Assembly (NCBI RefSeq): GCF_006345825.1
Contig: NZ_VCIX01000088.1
Span: 231,454-295,453 of the forward strand
Direction of reading: 5' to 3'
Length of the DNA stretch: 64,000 nucleotides
From: Paenibacillus paridis
Lineage (GTDB): Bacteria > Bacillota > Bacilli > Paenibacillales > Paenibacillaceae
Shown one piece after another: positions 9,300-18,331 of this stretch (the stretch's first letter is position 1; each line of letters starts with the position of its first letter). The notes beneath the pieces were generated by a model. That model was given only the letters and a program-made list of their open reading frames with translations. It had not been told where the DNA came from and made no database searches. A program made the position numbers and the translations under genes.

Positions 9300-10052
9300 T
9301 TTCATGAAATATTTGATCGTCCTCCTAATCCATTGTATTAGGAACATAGTTGAGTTTGTGAGAACACATGGGGCATTAGGAACGACTAGATCGATCTCTT
9401 AAGGTATTTATGCGCTACCTTTCTCGAAGTCAGCTATAACATTCATAATGAAACAATAGGAGCCATTGTGAACTAGCAGCTTAATTCTTCATTAAACTGA
9501 TCTGGATTGAAACAAAAAAGTCTAGGAGATGGAACAACGGTATGAGTCCGTTAAGTTCTGAACCGGTTTGTTGAATGAGTACAAAAACTATGGTGCTCTA
9601 GATATTCTCACCACAATTTCAGATAACTTTACGGACTTCTCCTTACTTATCCGTTGACTAAAAATCAGTAGTGCATCATTCATTTATATGTCCACCGCTG
9701 AAGAGGCTTATTAGATTAATTTAAGAAATTATGGGTTAAGAAACATCCCTGATCATGCGTTCTTTGATCAAATACGGGGATAAGTTAGCCGCTTCTTTTT
9801 TGTTGTCCTCCAGAAACACGCAAGACTATCTGCCCACGAATATAATTGAAAGTTACCACAGTGAGTTGTGCAAAGAGACAATGAAGAAAGTATGTTCATA
9901 GTGACGACGTACTGTTCGAAGTACTTTATTATTCATAATGGATGTCCTACGCACATGGAAGGTGACGCTCAAAACCATAGAGAAGGTTACTATAACTATC
10001 TGTATTGAAAACCGGGAGCTAACTTGACGAGTTAACATATTTTAATAAATTA
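9300..10052 (+). pseudogene. Decayed IS256-like transposase remnant
   Basis: The 1-kb gap between the two acyltransferase genes has no intact gene, but translated fragments on this strand in shifting frames recall a mutator/IS256 transposase in the right order. These are IHCIRNIVEFVR (cf. the HQIRNSLKYV region) near 9330, EMEQRYESVKF near 9525, LPTNIIESYHSELCKE near 9830 (cf. YTTNAIE..NRE) and CIENREL near 10000 (cf. the C-terminal RNW motif). Stops and frameshifts separate the pieces. Boundaries are approximate and no terminal inverted repeats were found. The IS256 assignment rests on weak fragment similarity and another family is possible. Confidence 0.45.
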
Positions 10053-10170
10053 CGTAAAAATATTGACAGACTCAATACCGTAGAGTAACCGTGACTATAT
10101 TTATTTCTGTGTTTTATTAAACTTGCTTGTACGATACTACATTTGTTAGTTTTGATAGGAGTTTTGAAAA

Positions 10171-11283
10171 ATGGAAACTTATCAAGAGGAGTATAAAACT
10201 AATAATAGATATGAATGGGTAGATGTATGTAGAGGATTGGCAATATTAGCCATATTCATTGGACATATTGCTCCAGGGGATAATGTAACCACTTTTGTTT
10301 TTCGTTATCACGTTCCTTTGTTTTTCTTTCTATCTGGTTTGTTTTTTTCAAAGAAAAAAGATTTGTCAGTTAAAAATTACATCATTAACTGTGTAAAGAC
10401 TATTCTAATACCATATGCTTTCTTTTGTCTTTTTAACATTGTATATTTTATAGTTACAACAGGAAGTGACTTAGGATTAGTAAAAACATTTATAATTCAA
10501 TCATTATGGGGTATTCGTAATCAAATAGGTTTTGCCGGTCAATTATGGTTCTTTACGTGTTTATTAACAATACAATTATTGTATTACTTTTTGAATAAAT
10601 TGATTAGAAAAAAAATATTAATATTTATAATCTCTTTTGCATCAGCCTTAGTAAGTTCTATTATACTAAAAGCTCCAAATGATCCAACTATGTTTTTTAA
10701 CATAGATAGCGCTGTTTACTATATTTTTTTCTTTTGTTTAGGGGATATTATATTTGCAAGAATCAAGGATTTCTCTTTTACGGAAATTAACAGATTATCT
10801 AAAGTGTTTTTTTCAGTGTCTGTTAGTTTGGTTTTAGCTTGTAGTTTTTTTATTTATTCAAGACCTAACGATATCGATAGGGTGATGCTTCAATTCTCGA
10901 ATGATATAGGTGGTAGTTTCTTTAATTCGTATTTAATCCAGATATTAATTCTATTGATTACAATTCTCTTAATAGTTTTCAATCTTATTATTGCCTATGC
11001 TTTAAAAAAATCTTATTATCTATCATATATTGGGAAGAACACTCTGATACTTTGTGGGTTTGAAAGTATCGCAATGTCGATTGCAACAGCACTGCTTGCA
11101 TTTTTTGATGTTTCTGTTAAATCTAATATAGTGTTATTTAAAGTGTTTTTAATGGTTCTTAAAGTTGAAATAACAAAAAGATTATTCTTTTCATTAATTA
11201 ATAATAAAATCCCTTGGGTGATAGGCAGATATATATATCCAACAGCCAAAAGAAATTCGAAGTTTGTTAAACCTATTGGATAA
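10171..11283 (+). CDS. Membrane O-acyltransferase, acyltransferase 3 family
   Basis: A 370-residue polytopic protein. The N-terminal EWVDVCRGLAILAIFIGH and FRYHVPLFFFLSGLFF segments are diagnostic of acyltransferase 3, the fucose 4-O-acetylase/OafA superfamily. About ten membrane segments follow and the C-terminus is basic. It probably acylates a sugar of the locus glycan. The codon use is extremely AT-rich, even compared with the first acyltransferase. It stands alone between the decayed transposase and the rml operon, with its own AGGAG site before ATG 10171. A weak promoter-like TTGACA lies near 10063. The separate acquisition of this gene is plausible but not proven. Confidence 0.85.
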   Translation: METYQEEYKTNNRYEWVDVCRGLAILAIFIGHIAPGDNVTTFVFRYHVPLFFFLSGLFFSKKKDLSVKNYIINCVKTILIPYAFFCLFNIVYFIVTTGSDLGLVKTFIIQSLWGIRNQIGFAGQLWFFTCLLTIQLLYYFLNKLIRKKILIFIISFASALVSSIILKAPNDPTMFFNIDSAVYYIFFFCLGDIIFARIKDFSFTEINRLSKVFFSVSVSLVLACSFFIYSRPNDIDRVMLQFSNDIGGSFFNSYLIQILILLITILLIVFNLIIAYALKKSYYLSYIGKNTLILCGFESIAMSIATALLAFFDVSVKSNIVLFKVFLMVLKVEITKRLFFSLINNKIPWVIGRYIYPTAKRNSKFVKPIG

Positions 11284-11530
11284 ATTTCTTAACTATAACA
11301 ATAGAAAATTAGAGAGATTGATAGAGTAAAGGAGCTAGCGAATAAGAATTCGAATAATAACAACGGGAGAATTCAGTACCACTTCATTAGTGAGCACGAT
11401 AAACAAAAAATATTCGTTCACGAGATTGTCAAAGTGGGTTTAAATTAACTTCTCGATATGATCTAGTTTGATATAAGGTAAGCTGTACTAGCAAGTGTAT
11501 TACGGTTGAATAAATAGTAAGAATTCAGTG

Positions 11531-11560
11531 TTACTTATATTAGAATTATATTTATATAAT
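11531..11560 (+). promoter_or_regulatory. Putative sigma-A promoter for the rml operon
   Basis: In the 309-base gap 11284-11592 a TTACTT (-35) and TATAAT (-10) pair with an 18-base spacer lies 33 bases before the rmlA start; an AGGAGA binding site follows at about 11580. The rest of the gap has no gene I can recognise. It implies that the dTDP-rhamnose genes are transcribed separately from the AT-rich cassette upstream. Confidence 0.45.
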
Positions 11561-11592
11561 TATAGTATAGTATTCTAAAAGGAGACTTTCTC

Positions 11593-12336
11593 ATGAAAGG
11601 CATAATTCTAGCAGGAGGAACTGGCTCGCGCTTATTCCCCCTCACCAAAGTAACTAATAAGCACTTATTGCCAGTAGGCAAGTATCCGATGATTTTCCAC
11701 TCTATTGCCAAGCTTAAAGAAGCTGATATTGTCGATATCCTCATCGTTACCGGTAAAGAACATATGGGGGATGTAGTAAATTTACTTGGAAGTGGTTATG
11801 AATTTGGCGTTTCTTTTACATATAAAGTTCAGGACGAAGCTGGAGGTATTGCGCAAGCTCTTGGATTAGCTGAAAACTTTGTGAATGATGATCAGATGGT
11901 CGTTATTTTAGGTGATAACGTATTTGATGATAGTATTGTTCCGTTCGTAAGCAACTTTAAAGAGCAGAATAAGGGAGCAAAAATTCTTATTCAAGAGGTT
12001 CATGATCCGCAGCGCTATGGGGTTCCACAATTGGATAGAGATAAGATCGTTTCTATTGAAGAGAAACCTAAACAACCAAAGAGCAACTATGCGGTTACAG
12101 GCATATATATGTATGATAGTAATGTTTTTGAAATTATCAAAACTCTCAAACCATCAGGTCGCGGAGAGCTTGAAATTACGGATGTTAATAATGTTTATAT
12201 TGAAGCAAGCGAGCTAAGTTATGATATTCTCCACGGATGGTGGACGGATGCAGGTACCCATGCTTCATTGACGAAAGCAAATGAGCTTGCAAAAGATCTT
12301 ACATTTGGCGAAGAGTTTGGAAAGTTAAAATTATAA
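11593..12336 (+). CDS. rmlA: Glucose-1-phosphate thymidylyltransferase
   Basis: First step of dTDP-L-rhamnose synthesis: glucose-1-phosphate plus dTTP gives dTDP-glucose. The N-terminal nucleotidyltransferase signature GGTGSRLFPLTKVTNKHLLP starts at residue 8, with an EEKP motif near 155 and VVILGDNVFDD near 100. At 247 residues it is the short form, as in Bacillus SpsI, and lacks the C-terminal allosteric extension of the 290-residue enterobacterial enzymes. It opens the rml set in the order A-C-B-D. Base composition is intermediate between the AT-rich cassette and the later genes. Confidence 0.95.
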   Translation: MKGIILAGGTGSRLFPLTKVTNKHLLPVGKYPMIFHSIAKLKEADIVDILIVTGKEHMGDVVNLLGSGYEFGVSFTYKVQDEAGGIAQALGLAENFVNDDQMVVILGDNVFDDSIVPFVSNFKEQNKGAKILIQEVHDPQRYGVPQLDRDKIVSIEEKPKQPKSNYAVTGIYMYDSNVFEIIKTLKPSGRGELEITDVNNVYIEASELSYDILHGWWTDAGTHASLTKANELAKDLTFGEEFGKLKL

Positions 12337-12351
12337 TAGAATAGGTGACCT

Positions 12352-12909
12352 ATGAAAATAATTAATTCTAGTCTACCAGGTGTTAAAGTCATAGAGCCGG
12401 CCGTATTCGGCGATCATCGGGGCTTCTTTATGGAAAGCTATAATGAAGAAGTTGCAAATGCCAATGGGATATCTCATGCTTTTATCCAAGACAATCACTC
12501 CTTATCCGTAGAAGCCGGTGTGCTCAGAGGCATGCATTATCAACTATCACCGAAAGCTCAAACGAAGCTAGTACGGGTAACGGCCGGTGCCATTTATGAT
12601 GTTGTCATCGACATTCGCAAAGGGTCACCAACTTTTGGGCAATGGCGGGGATTTATTTTAAGTGCAGCCAATAAGAGACAGCTTTTGGTTCCTCAAGGTT
12701 TTGCACATGGTTTTTGCACATTAGTTCCAAATTGTGAGGTGCAATACAAGGTAGATGCCCTCTACTCTCCAGAACACGACCGAGGCATTGCCTGGAACGA
12801 TCCGGCCCTTGCGATCGACTGGCCGACATCGAATCCGATCCTTTCGGATAAAGATGCCAAACATCCAGTGCTGGCTGATGCGGAAATTAACTTTGTATAT
12901 GAAGGGTGA
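12352..12909 (+). CDS. rmlC: dTDP-4-dehydrorhamnose 3,5-epimerase
   Basis: Cupin-fold epimerase, third step of the dTDP-L-rhamnose pathway. It is 185 residues, the normal length. The N-terminal VIEPAVFGDHRGFFMESY, the active-site region LRGMHYQ (catalytic histidine) and the YDVVIDIRKGSPTFG and PQGFAHGF motifs are all present. The gene starts 15 bases after rmlA. Its stop at 12907-12909 lies inside the ribosome binding site of rmlB, so the two are probably translationally coupled. Confidence 0.96.
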   Translation: MKIINSSLPGVKVIEPAVFGDHRGFFMESYNEEVANANGISHAFIQDNHSLSVEAGVLRGMHYQLSPKAQTKLVRVTAGAIYDVVIDIRKGSPTFGQWRGFILSAANKRQLLVPQGFAHGFCTLVPNCEVQYKVDALYSPEHDRGIAWNDPALAIDWPTSNPILSDKDAKHPVLADAEINFVYEG

Positions 12910-12918
12910 GTTAGACTC

Positions 12919-13950
12919 GTGAAATTACTTGTTACCGGCGGTGCCGGCTTTATCGGGAGCAATTTCGTATTATATATGATTGAGAACTACCCCACTTATG
13001 AAATTATCAATGTGGATGCATTGACCTATGCGGGCAATTTAGAAAATTTGCGTTCAATTGAGCAGCATTCGGGCTATAGCTTCGCGAAAGCGGACATTGC
13101 CAATCGGTCTGAGCTTGAACCTCTCTTCCAGCAAGGCGTGGATGCGGTCATTAACTTCGCTGCTGAGTCGCATGTGGATCGCAGCATTTTGCATCCGGAA
13201 ATTTTCGTGCAAACGAATGTTTTGGGGACGCAGACGCTGCTGGACCTGACGAAGCAATATAACGTTGCCAAGTTTGTTCAAGTGTCTACAGACGAGGTTT
13301 ACGGTACACTGGGCGATACAGGGCTGTTCACGGAGGATACGCCGATTGCACCAAATAGTCCATATTCAGCCAGTAAGGCAGGCGCGGATTTGCTTGTTCG
13401 CGCGTACCACGAGACTTTCGGTCTTCATGTCAATATTACTCGTTGCTCGAACAACTACGGTCCTTATCAGTTCCCTGAGAAGCTGATTCCTTTGATGATC
13501 CAGAATGCGCTACAGGATAAGCCGCTTCCCGTGTATGGCGACGGTCTTAATGTGCGGGATTGGCTGTATGTAGAGGATCATTGCAGTGCGATTGATCTAG
13601 TGCTGCATAAAGGCCGCGCTGGCGAGGTATATAATGTTGGCGGACGAAATGAACGGAATAACTTGCAAGTGGTTCGGACCATTCTTGAGGAGCTAGGCAA
13701 GCCGGAGTCGTTGATCTCTTATGTTAAGGATCGGCTGGGTCATGACCGACGTTATGCGATTGATGCCGATAAAATCCGGAATGAGCTAGGCTGGCAGCCA
13801 AAGTTCAATTATGAGGACGGAATCAAGGAAACCATTCGTTGGTATCTCGGCAATGCCGAGTGGATGTCGCAGGTGGCATCCGGTACTTATCAGCAGTATT
13901 ACGAAACTCAATACAAGGATCGCCTGGAGGCGAACGAATCCGATGTCTAA
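12919..13950 (+). CDS. rmlB: dTDP-glucose 4,6-dehydratase
   Basis: Second step of dTDP-L-rhamnose synthesis: NAD-dependent dehydration of dTDP-glucose to the 4-keto-6-deoxy sugar. It is an extended SDR of 343 residues with TGGAGFIGSNF at residues 6-16, NFAAESHVDRS near 83, the TDEVYG threonine-Asp-Glu active-site triad region near 126 and the YSASKA tyrosine-lysine pair near 150. The start is a GTG at 12919, set by AGGGTGAG at 12903-12910. Base composition here is clearly more GC-rich than in the first 11 kb. The last eight bases overlap rmlD. Confidence 0.96.
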   Translation: MKLLVTGGAGFIGSNFVLYMIENYPTYEIINVDALTYAGNLENLRSIEQHSGYSFAKADIANRSELEPLFQQGVDAVINFAAESHVDRSILHPEIFVQTNVLGTQTLLDLTKQYNVAKFVQVSTDEVYGTLGDTGLFTEDTPIAPNSPYSASKAGADLLVRAYHETFGLHVNITRCSNNYGPYQFPEKLIPLMIQNALQDKPLPVYGDGLNVRDWLYVEDHCSAIDLVLHKGRAGEVYNVGGRNERNNLQVVRTILEELGKPESLISYVKDRLGHDRRYAIDADKIRNELGWQPKFNYEDGIKETIRWYLGNAEWMSQVASGTYQQYYETQYKDRLEANESDV

Positions 13951-14791
13951 ATTAAAAATTGTCATCACGGGCGCTAACGGGCAGCTTGGTCGTGAATTGG
14001 CGGAATGGAAGACGGAAACGGCTGAAATGATTGGTTTTGGCCGGAATGAACTGGATATTACAAGCTTGCCAGCATGCCGGAATATTTTTGCCATTCACCA
14101 GCCTGATGTCGTGATTCATTGTGCTGCTTATACCGCTGTTGATAAAGCCGAGTCCGAGCCGGACGAGGCTTTTCGCGTGAATGCGGCGGCTACCCGAAAT
14201 GTGGCGGTTGCAGCCCGTGAAGTTGGAGCTAAGCTTTGTTATATTGGCACTGATTATGTATTTGATGGAACTTCCAGTGTTCCTTACAACGAGTATGATC
14301 AGACGAATCCGCAAACTGTCTATGGCAAGTCGAAGCTCGCAGGGGAGCAAGCCGTGCAGACGCTCCATGATCGGTTTTATATCGTCCGCACCTCTTGGGT
14401 GTACGGGAAATATGGCAACAACTTTGTAAAAACGATGCTGAAAATGGCAGGAGAACGCGATCGACTGAAGGTAGTCTCGGATCAAATAGGCTCGCCTACC
14501 TATACCTATGATCTGGCTGCTTTTTTGCTAGAGCTTGTTCATACAGATTATTATGGCATCTATCATGCATCCAATAGCGGAGTCTGCTCTTGGTTTGAGT
14601 TCGCAAATGCTATTTTTGAAGATAGCGGCAGGTCTATTCTTGTTGATCCTTGTACGACAGCAGATTTTCCGCGGCCAGCACCAAGACCCGCATATTCGGT
14701 CATGGATCATTCGGCCATTCGGAGCAATGGCCTTCAATTGCTGCGTCCGTGGAGGGAAGCGTTAAACCACTATCTCAAAGACAGTGAGTGA
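13943..14791 (+). CDS. rmlD: dTDP-4-dehydrorhamnose reductase
   Basis: Final step of the pathway: NADPH-dependent reduction to dTDP-L-rhamnose. The 282-residue product begins at ATG 13943, inside the end of rmlB; the frame is open further upstream, but that part is just the rmlB overlap. Motifs are TGANGQLGRE near the N-terminus, HCAAYTAVDKAE (a classic RmlD signature), TDYVFDG and the YGKSKLAGE tyrosine-lysine pair. The next glycosyltransferase starts eight bases before its end, giving a tightly coupled chain rmlB-rmlD-GT2. Confidence 0.95.
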   Translation: MSKLKIVITGANGQLGRELAEWKTETAEMIGFGRNELDITSLPACRNIFAIHQPDVVIHCAAYTAVDKAESEPDEAFRVNAAATRNVAVAAREVGAKLCYIGTDYVFDGTSSVPYNEYDQTNPQTVYGKSKLAGEQAVQTLHDRFYIVRTSWVYGKYGNNFVKTMLKMAGERDRLKVVSDQIGSPTYTYDLAAFLLELVHTDYYGIYHASNSGVCSWFEFANAIFEDSGRSILVDPCTTADFPRPAPRPAYSVMDHSAIRSNGLQLLRPWREALNHYLKDSE

Positions 14792-15728
14792 TAAAACCAT
14801 GCCTACAGCAAGCGTTTGTATTGTGACTTATAATAGCGCAGAAGATATTGAAAACTGTCTGCAGGCCGTTATGCAGCAAAGCTTTCCGGTGGAGCGCATT
14901 GTTGTCATAGACAATGCATCCTCGGACGGAACGGCTGAGCGTGTGAAGCCTTATGCGGAGCACGTCCATTTTATAGCGAACAAAGTGAACAACGGGTTTG
15001 CCGGCGGCCAAAATCAGGCTATTCGGCAGACCCGTTCAGATTATGTGCTCGTATTAAATCCAGACGTGACGCTTGATCCTGATTATCTAACAGAAACCAT
15101 TCGTTTCATGGAACAAAATCATTTGGTTGGAAGTGCAACCGGACAGCTCGTTCTTGCGTCTAATAAAGAAGTGATGGATAGCGCAGGGCTTGGGATGAAG
15201 CGTACAAGAAATGCCTTTGATCTAGCGGCAGGCGAGCCAGCGGCCAACTGGAATGAAACCAAGCAAGTGTTTGGGGTTTCTGGTGCGGCGGCTGTTTATC
15301 GAAGAGCGATGGTGGAAGACATCTCTTACGAAGGGCAATTTTTTGATGAGCATTTTTTTGCTTACAAGGAGGATGTCGATGTGGCTTGGCGTGCACGGAA
15401 GCTGGGCTGGACTTCGTATTATGTGCCTGCAGCGTATGCCGTGCACCATCGGGGCTGGAAGAAAGGCAGTCGCAGCAGCGTTCCGCTGTTTGTACGCCAG
15501 CATTCCTATCAGAATCGTTTTTTTACACTATTGAAAAATGAACCGATAGGTTGGCATTCTCTAGTGCTAGGCCCATGGATTGCCGCTGCTGAGATAATGA
15601 AGTTAGGCTATATTGTCCTAAGGGAGCCAGGCTTGCTCCGCTGCTGGCCATTTATTTTTCGCAGTATGCCAGTCATGCATCGTAAACGTAAGTGGCTCAT
15701 TCAGAAAGCAAAACAAAAGAATGTTTAA
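14784..15728 (+). CDS. Rhamnosyltransferase-like GT2 glycosyltransferase
   Basis: GT2 enzyme of 314 residues (GTG 14784) or 309 if the ATG at 14799 is used; neither has a strong ribosome binding site, and the eight-base overlap with rmlD suggests coupling. VDNASSDGT lies near residue 37, LNPDVTLDPDY near 92 and KEDVDVAWRARK near 195, followed by HHRGWKKGS. This WbbL-like pattern is found in dTDP-rhamnose-using transferases, which fits its position directly behind rmlD. The C-terminus is hydrophobic and basic. Donor assignment is inference from context. Confidence 0.85.
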   Translation: MSDKTMPTASVCIVTYNSAEDIENCLQAVMQQSFPVERIVVIDNASSDGTAERVKPYAEHVHFIANKVNNGFAGGQNQAIRQTRSDYVLVLNPDVTLDPDYLTETIRFMEQNHLVGSATGQLVLASNKEVMDSAGLGMKRTRNAFDLAAGEPAANWNETKQVFGVSGAAAVYRRAMVEDISYEGQFFDEHFFAYKEDVDVAWRARKLGWTSYYVPAAYAVHHRGWKKGSRSSVPLFVRQHSYQNRFFTLLKNEPIGWHSLVLGPWIAAAEIMKLGYIVLREPGLLRCWPFIFRSMPVMHRKRKWLIQKAKQKNV

Positions 15729-15821
15729 TTTTATGGGAATATATGGGGTTCTCCTCGCTAGCTATATTTGGTACAATGCAGATAGAGTCGAAATTTAAGA
15801 GAATGCAGGTGATAACGGCGA

Positions 15822-17228
15822 ATGTTAAGGCAAAACCAACGGTTTTTGACCCAACTGTATATGTTGGCGGATTTATCTTGCACATTGGTCGTCTTTATGG
15901 CTGCGTATTGGCTTAAATTTTATAGCGGCCTGCTTCCAAGCTTTAATTCCGTATCATTTTCTACTTATTTATTATGGGGAACGATTTACTCCTTTTCAGC
16001 GGTTCTCGTTGGGTTTTATTTTCAGTTTTATTCACCCAAACGACGCAAGAATTATTCCTATGAAGTATTAAGAATTTTACAAATTCAAACGATCAGCTTT
16101 CTCGGGCTGCTGAGTTTATTTTTCTTCACGCGCGAGGTACATATTTCCCGGGAATTTCTCGCCATTTTCTTTGTTATGAATTTTGTAGCGATCACGCTAT
16201 ACCGCTTCTGGGTGAAATCGATATTGGCTTCCTTCCGTCGTAAAGGCTTCAATAAACGGTTCGTGCTGATCGTAGGCGCGGGTTCGGTAGGGCGCAGCTT
16301 CTATCACAACTTGCAGCAGCATCCGGATTTAGGGTATGAGGTTGTTGGCTTTCTGGACGATTACCATAAGGAGCATTCGCCAGAACATAGCGATATGAAG
16401 CCGATTATCGGCTTGCTTGATGACTTGAAGCGGAAGCTGGAGAAACATCCGATCGATGAGGTTATTATTGCGCTGCCGCTTGAAGCTCATGAGAAGTATG
16501 CTGAAATTATTGAAATATGCGAACGGACAGGCGTGAAGACGCTCATTATTCCAGACTTCTTCGATTTGCTGCCTGCGAGGCCGTTTTTTGACAATTTTGC
16601 AGGCATACCGTTAATTAATGTAAGGGACATTCCGCTCGATGAGCTGAGCAACCGAATTTTGAAGAGATGGTTTGATATTGCTTTTTCGATTGCGGCTATT
16701 ATAATGACTTCTCCCATTATGCTATTTATTGTTATAGGTCTGAAACTGACTTCTCCCGGCCCCATTCTCTTTAAGCAAGAGCGGATGGGACTGGACCGCA
16801 AGACGTTCCCGATGTTTAAATTCCGTTCTATGCATGTATCGACGGATGCGGTTTCGGATACGCAGTGGACGGTCGAAAATGATCCGCGCCGGACGAAGTT
16901 TGGCAGCTTCCTGCGCCGTACCAGCCTGGATGAGCTGCCGCAGTTTTTTAACGTGCTGCTAGGGCATATGAGCGTTGTCGGACCGCGGCCGGAGCGTCCC
17001 TATTTTGTTCATCAATTTAAAGAGAAAATTCCGAAATATATGATTAAGCATCAGATCCGGCCCGGCATTACAGGCTGGGCGCAAACCAATGGTCTCAGAG
17101 GCGACACGTCGATTCAGGACCGGATCATGTTCGACATTTTTTATATTGAGAACTGGACGTTTTTCTTCGATATCAAAATAATTTTCAAAACGGTACTGAA
17201 GGGCCTGATGAACAAAAATGCATACTAA
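15822..17228 (+). CDS. Undecaprenyl-phosphate sugar phosphotransferase (WbaP/WcaJ type)
   Basis: Initiating enzyme that moves a hexose-1-phosphate from a nucleotide sugar to undecaprenyl phosphate and so starts the glycan. The 468-residue protein has about five N-terminal membrane segments (1-120), a central Rossmann-like region starting VLIVGAGSVGRS near 145, and a C-terminal bacterial sugar transferase domain (about 280-468) with LTSPGPILFKQERMG, FKFRSMH and VVGPRPE motifs. Start ATG 15822 follows AGGTGATAA. Homologues start S-layer glycans in Paenibacillus and Geobacillus, named WsfP/WsaP (family knowledge). The end overlaps the next gene by 11 bases. Confidence 0.93.
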   Translation: MLRQNQRFLTQLYMLADLSCTLVVFMAAYWLKFYSGLLPSFNSVSFSTYLLWGTIYSFSAVLVGFYFQFYSPKRRKNYSYEVLRILQIQTISFLGLLSLFFFTREVHISREFLAIFFVMNFVAITLYRFWVKSILASFRRKGFNKRFVLIVGAGSVGRSFYHNLQQHPDLGYEVVGFLDDYHKEHSPEHSDMKPIIGLLDDLKRKLEKHPIDEVIIALPLEAHEKYAEIIEICERTGVKTLIIPDFFDLLPARPFFDNFAGIPLINVRDIPLDELSNRILKRWFDIAFSIAAIIMTSPIMLFIVIGLKLTSPGPILFKQERMGLDRKTFPMFKFRSMHVSTDAVSDTQWTVENDPRRTKFGSFLRRTSLDELPQFFNVLLGHMSVVGPRPERPYFVHQFKEKIPKYMIKHQIRPGITGWAQTNGLRGDTSIQDRIMFDIFYIENWTFFFDIKIIFKTVLKGLMNKNAY

Positions 17229-18189
17229 CCGGGAATCAGCTTCTAACGTATCGGTCATTATTCCAACCTTGAATGCAGGCGCTGAGCTTGAGCAGCTGTT
17301 ACAGCGGCTGCAAGGGCAGTCGGTGCAGCCCTTCGAGATTATTGTTATTGACTCCTGCTCGACCGATGGAACGGCGGAGCTGGCGCAAAGAGCAGGCGTA
17401 CGCGTGATGAAGGTGGATCGGGCGGAGTTTGACCACGGCGGCACGCGCAATAGAGCGGCTATGGAGGCGCGAGGCGATATATTCATGTTTATGACGCAGG
17501 ACGCGCTGCCGTATGATGATAAGCTCATTGAGGAGCTGATTAGGCCGCTTTTTGAAGGGGATAAGGTTGTTTATGCCTATGCCAGACAAATCGCCAGACC
17601 CGAGGCTACGCTACTGGAGAAGCTGGCACGGCAGCATAATTACCCGCAGCAATCGGAGGTCAAGAGCTACGAGGATATTGAGCAATTAGGCATTAAGACG
17701 TTTTTTTGTTCCAACGTTTGCTCGGCAATCCGGCGGGAGACGTTTGAGAGTATGGGACGCTTTCAAGAGCCGGTTATTTTTAATGAGGATTTATTTATGG
17801 CGGCAAAATGTGTCCTGACAGGTTATAAAATAGCTTATAGTGCCGAAGCCGCCGTTTATCATTCACATAACTATACGGTCATGCAGCAATTCAAGCGTTA
17901 TTTTGATAACGGCATATCGATGCGCTGCAATACGTGGATTACACCATACAGCGCCGTAGGCAAGGCAGGCTCCAAACTCGTGAAGCTGCAATTCAAGGAG
18001 CTACGCCGCAAGCGGCAATGGCTGCTGGTTCCGAAGCTGGTAGCTGAATCAGCGGCCAAGCTCATTGGGTACAAGCTGGGAATGAATTATCGAATCCTGC
18101 CTGCCTTTGTCACTCGCAAATTAAGCATGCACCGTCTTATTCTTGCTCATCTGGAGGATAACGGGGCAAACGTTACTTTGAAATCTTAA
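17218..18189 (+). CDS. Rhamnosyltransferase-like GT2 glycosyltransferase
   Basis: A 323-residue GT2 protein that probably adds a rhamnose near the start of the chain. DSCSTDGT near residue 43 and the EFDHGGTRNRA motif near 74 are typical of RfbN/RfbF-like dTDP-rhamnose transferases, and a QDALPYDD acidic stretch follows. The C-terminal 60 residues are basic. It overlaps the initiating transferase gene by 11 bases, consistent with the two enzymes acting in sequence. It is the last gene of the glycan locus; only a weak hairpin was seen in the 140 bases after it. Confidence 0.87.
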   Translation: MHTNRESASNVSVIIPTLNAGAELEQLLQRLQGQSVQPFEIIVIDSCSTDGTAELAQRAGVRVMKVDRAEFDHGGTRNRAAMEARGDIFMFMTQDALPYDDKLIEELIRPLFEGDKVVYAYARQIARPEATLLEKLARQHNYPQQSEVKSYEDIEQLGIKTFFCSNVCSAIRRETFESMGRFQEPVIFNEDLFMAAKCVLTGYKIAYSAEAAVYHSHNYTVMQQFKRYFDNGISMRCNTWITPYSAVGKAGSKLVKLQFKELRRKRQWLLVPKLVAESAAKLIGYKLGMNYRILPAFVTRKLSMHRLILAHLEDNGANVTLKS

Positions 18190-18331
18190 TCAGTTTATTA
18201 GGATATGGAGTCTGAACGGTCATTAACAACCGGCAGGCTTTTTTTTATGCGATAGTATACGTTTCTTTGCCTCCGCTCAAACTAGAAAACCATTGTTTTT
18301 GGAATCGGGCAAGCAGAGGAGAGATGCGATT

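Noticed and set aside
13811..13942. N-terminal extension of RmlD by 44 residues
   Set aside because: The extension is the alternate frame of rmlB; the RmlD family starts at the ATG at 13943.
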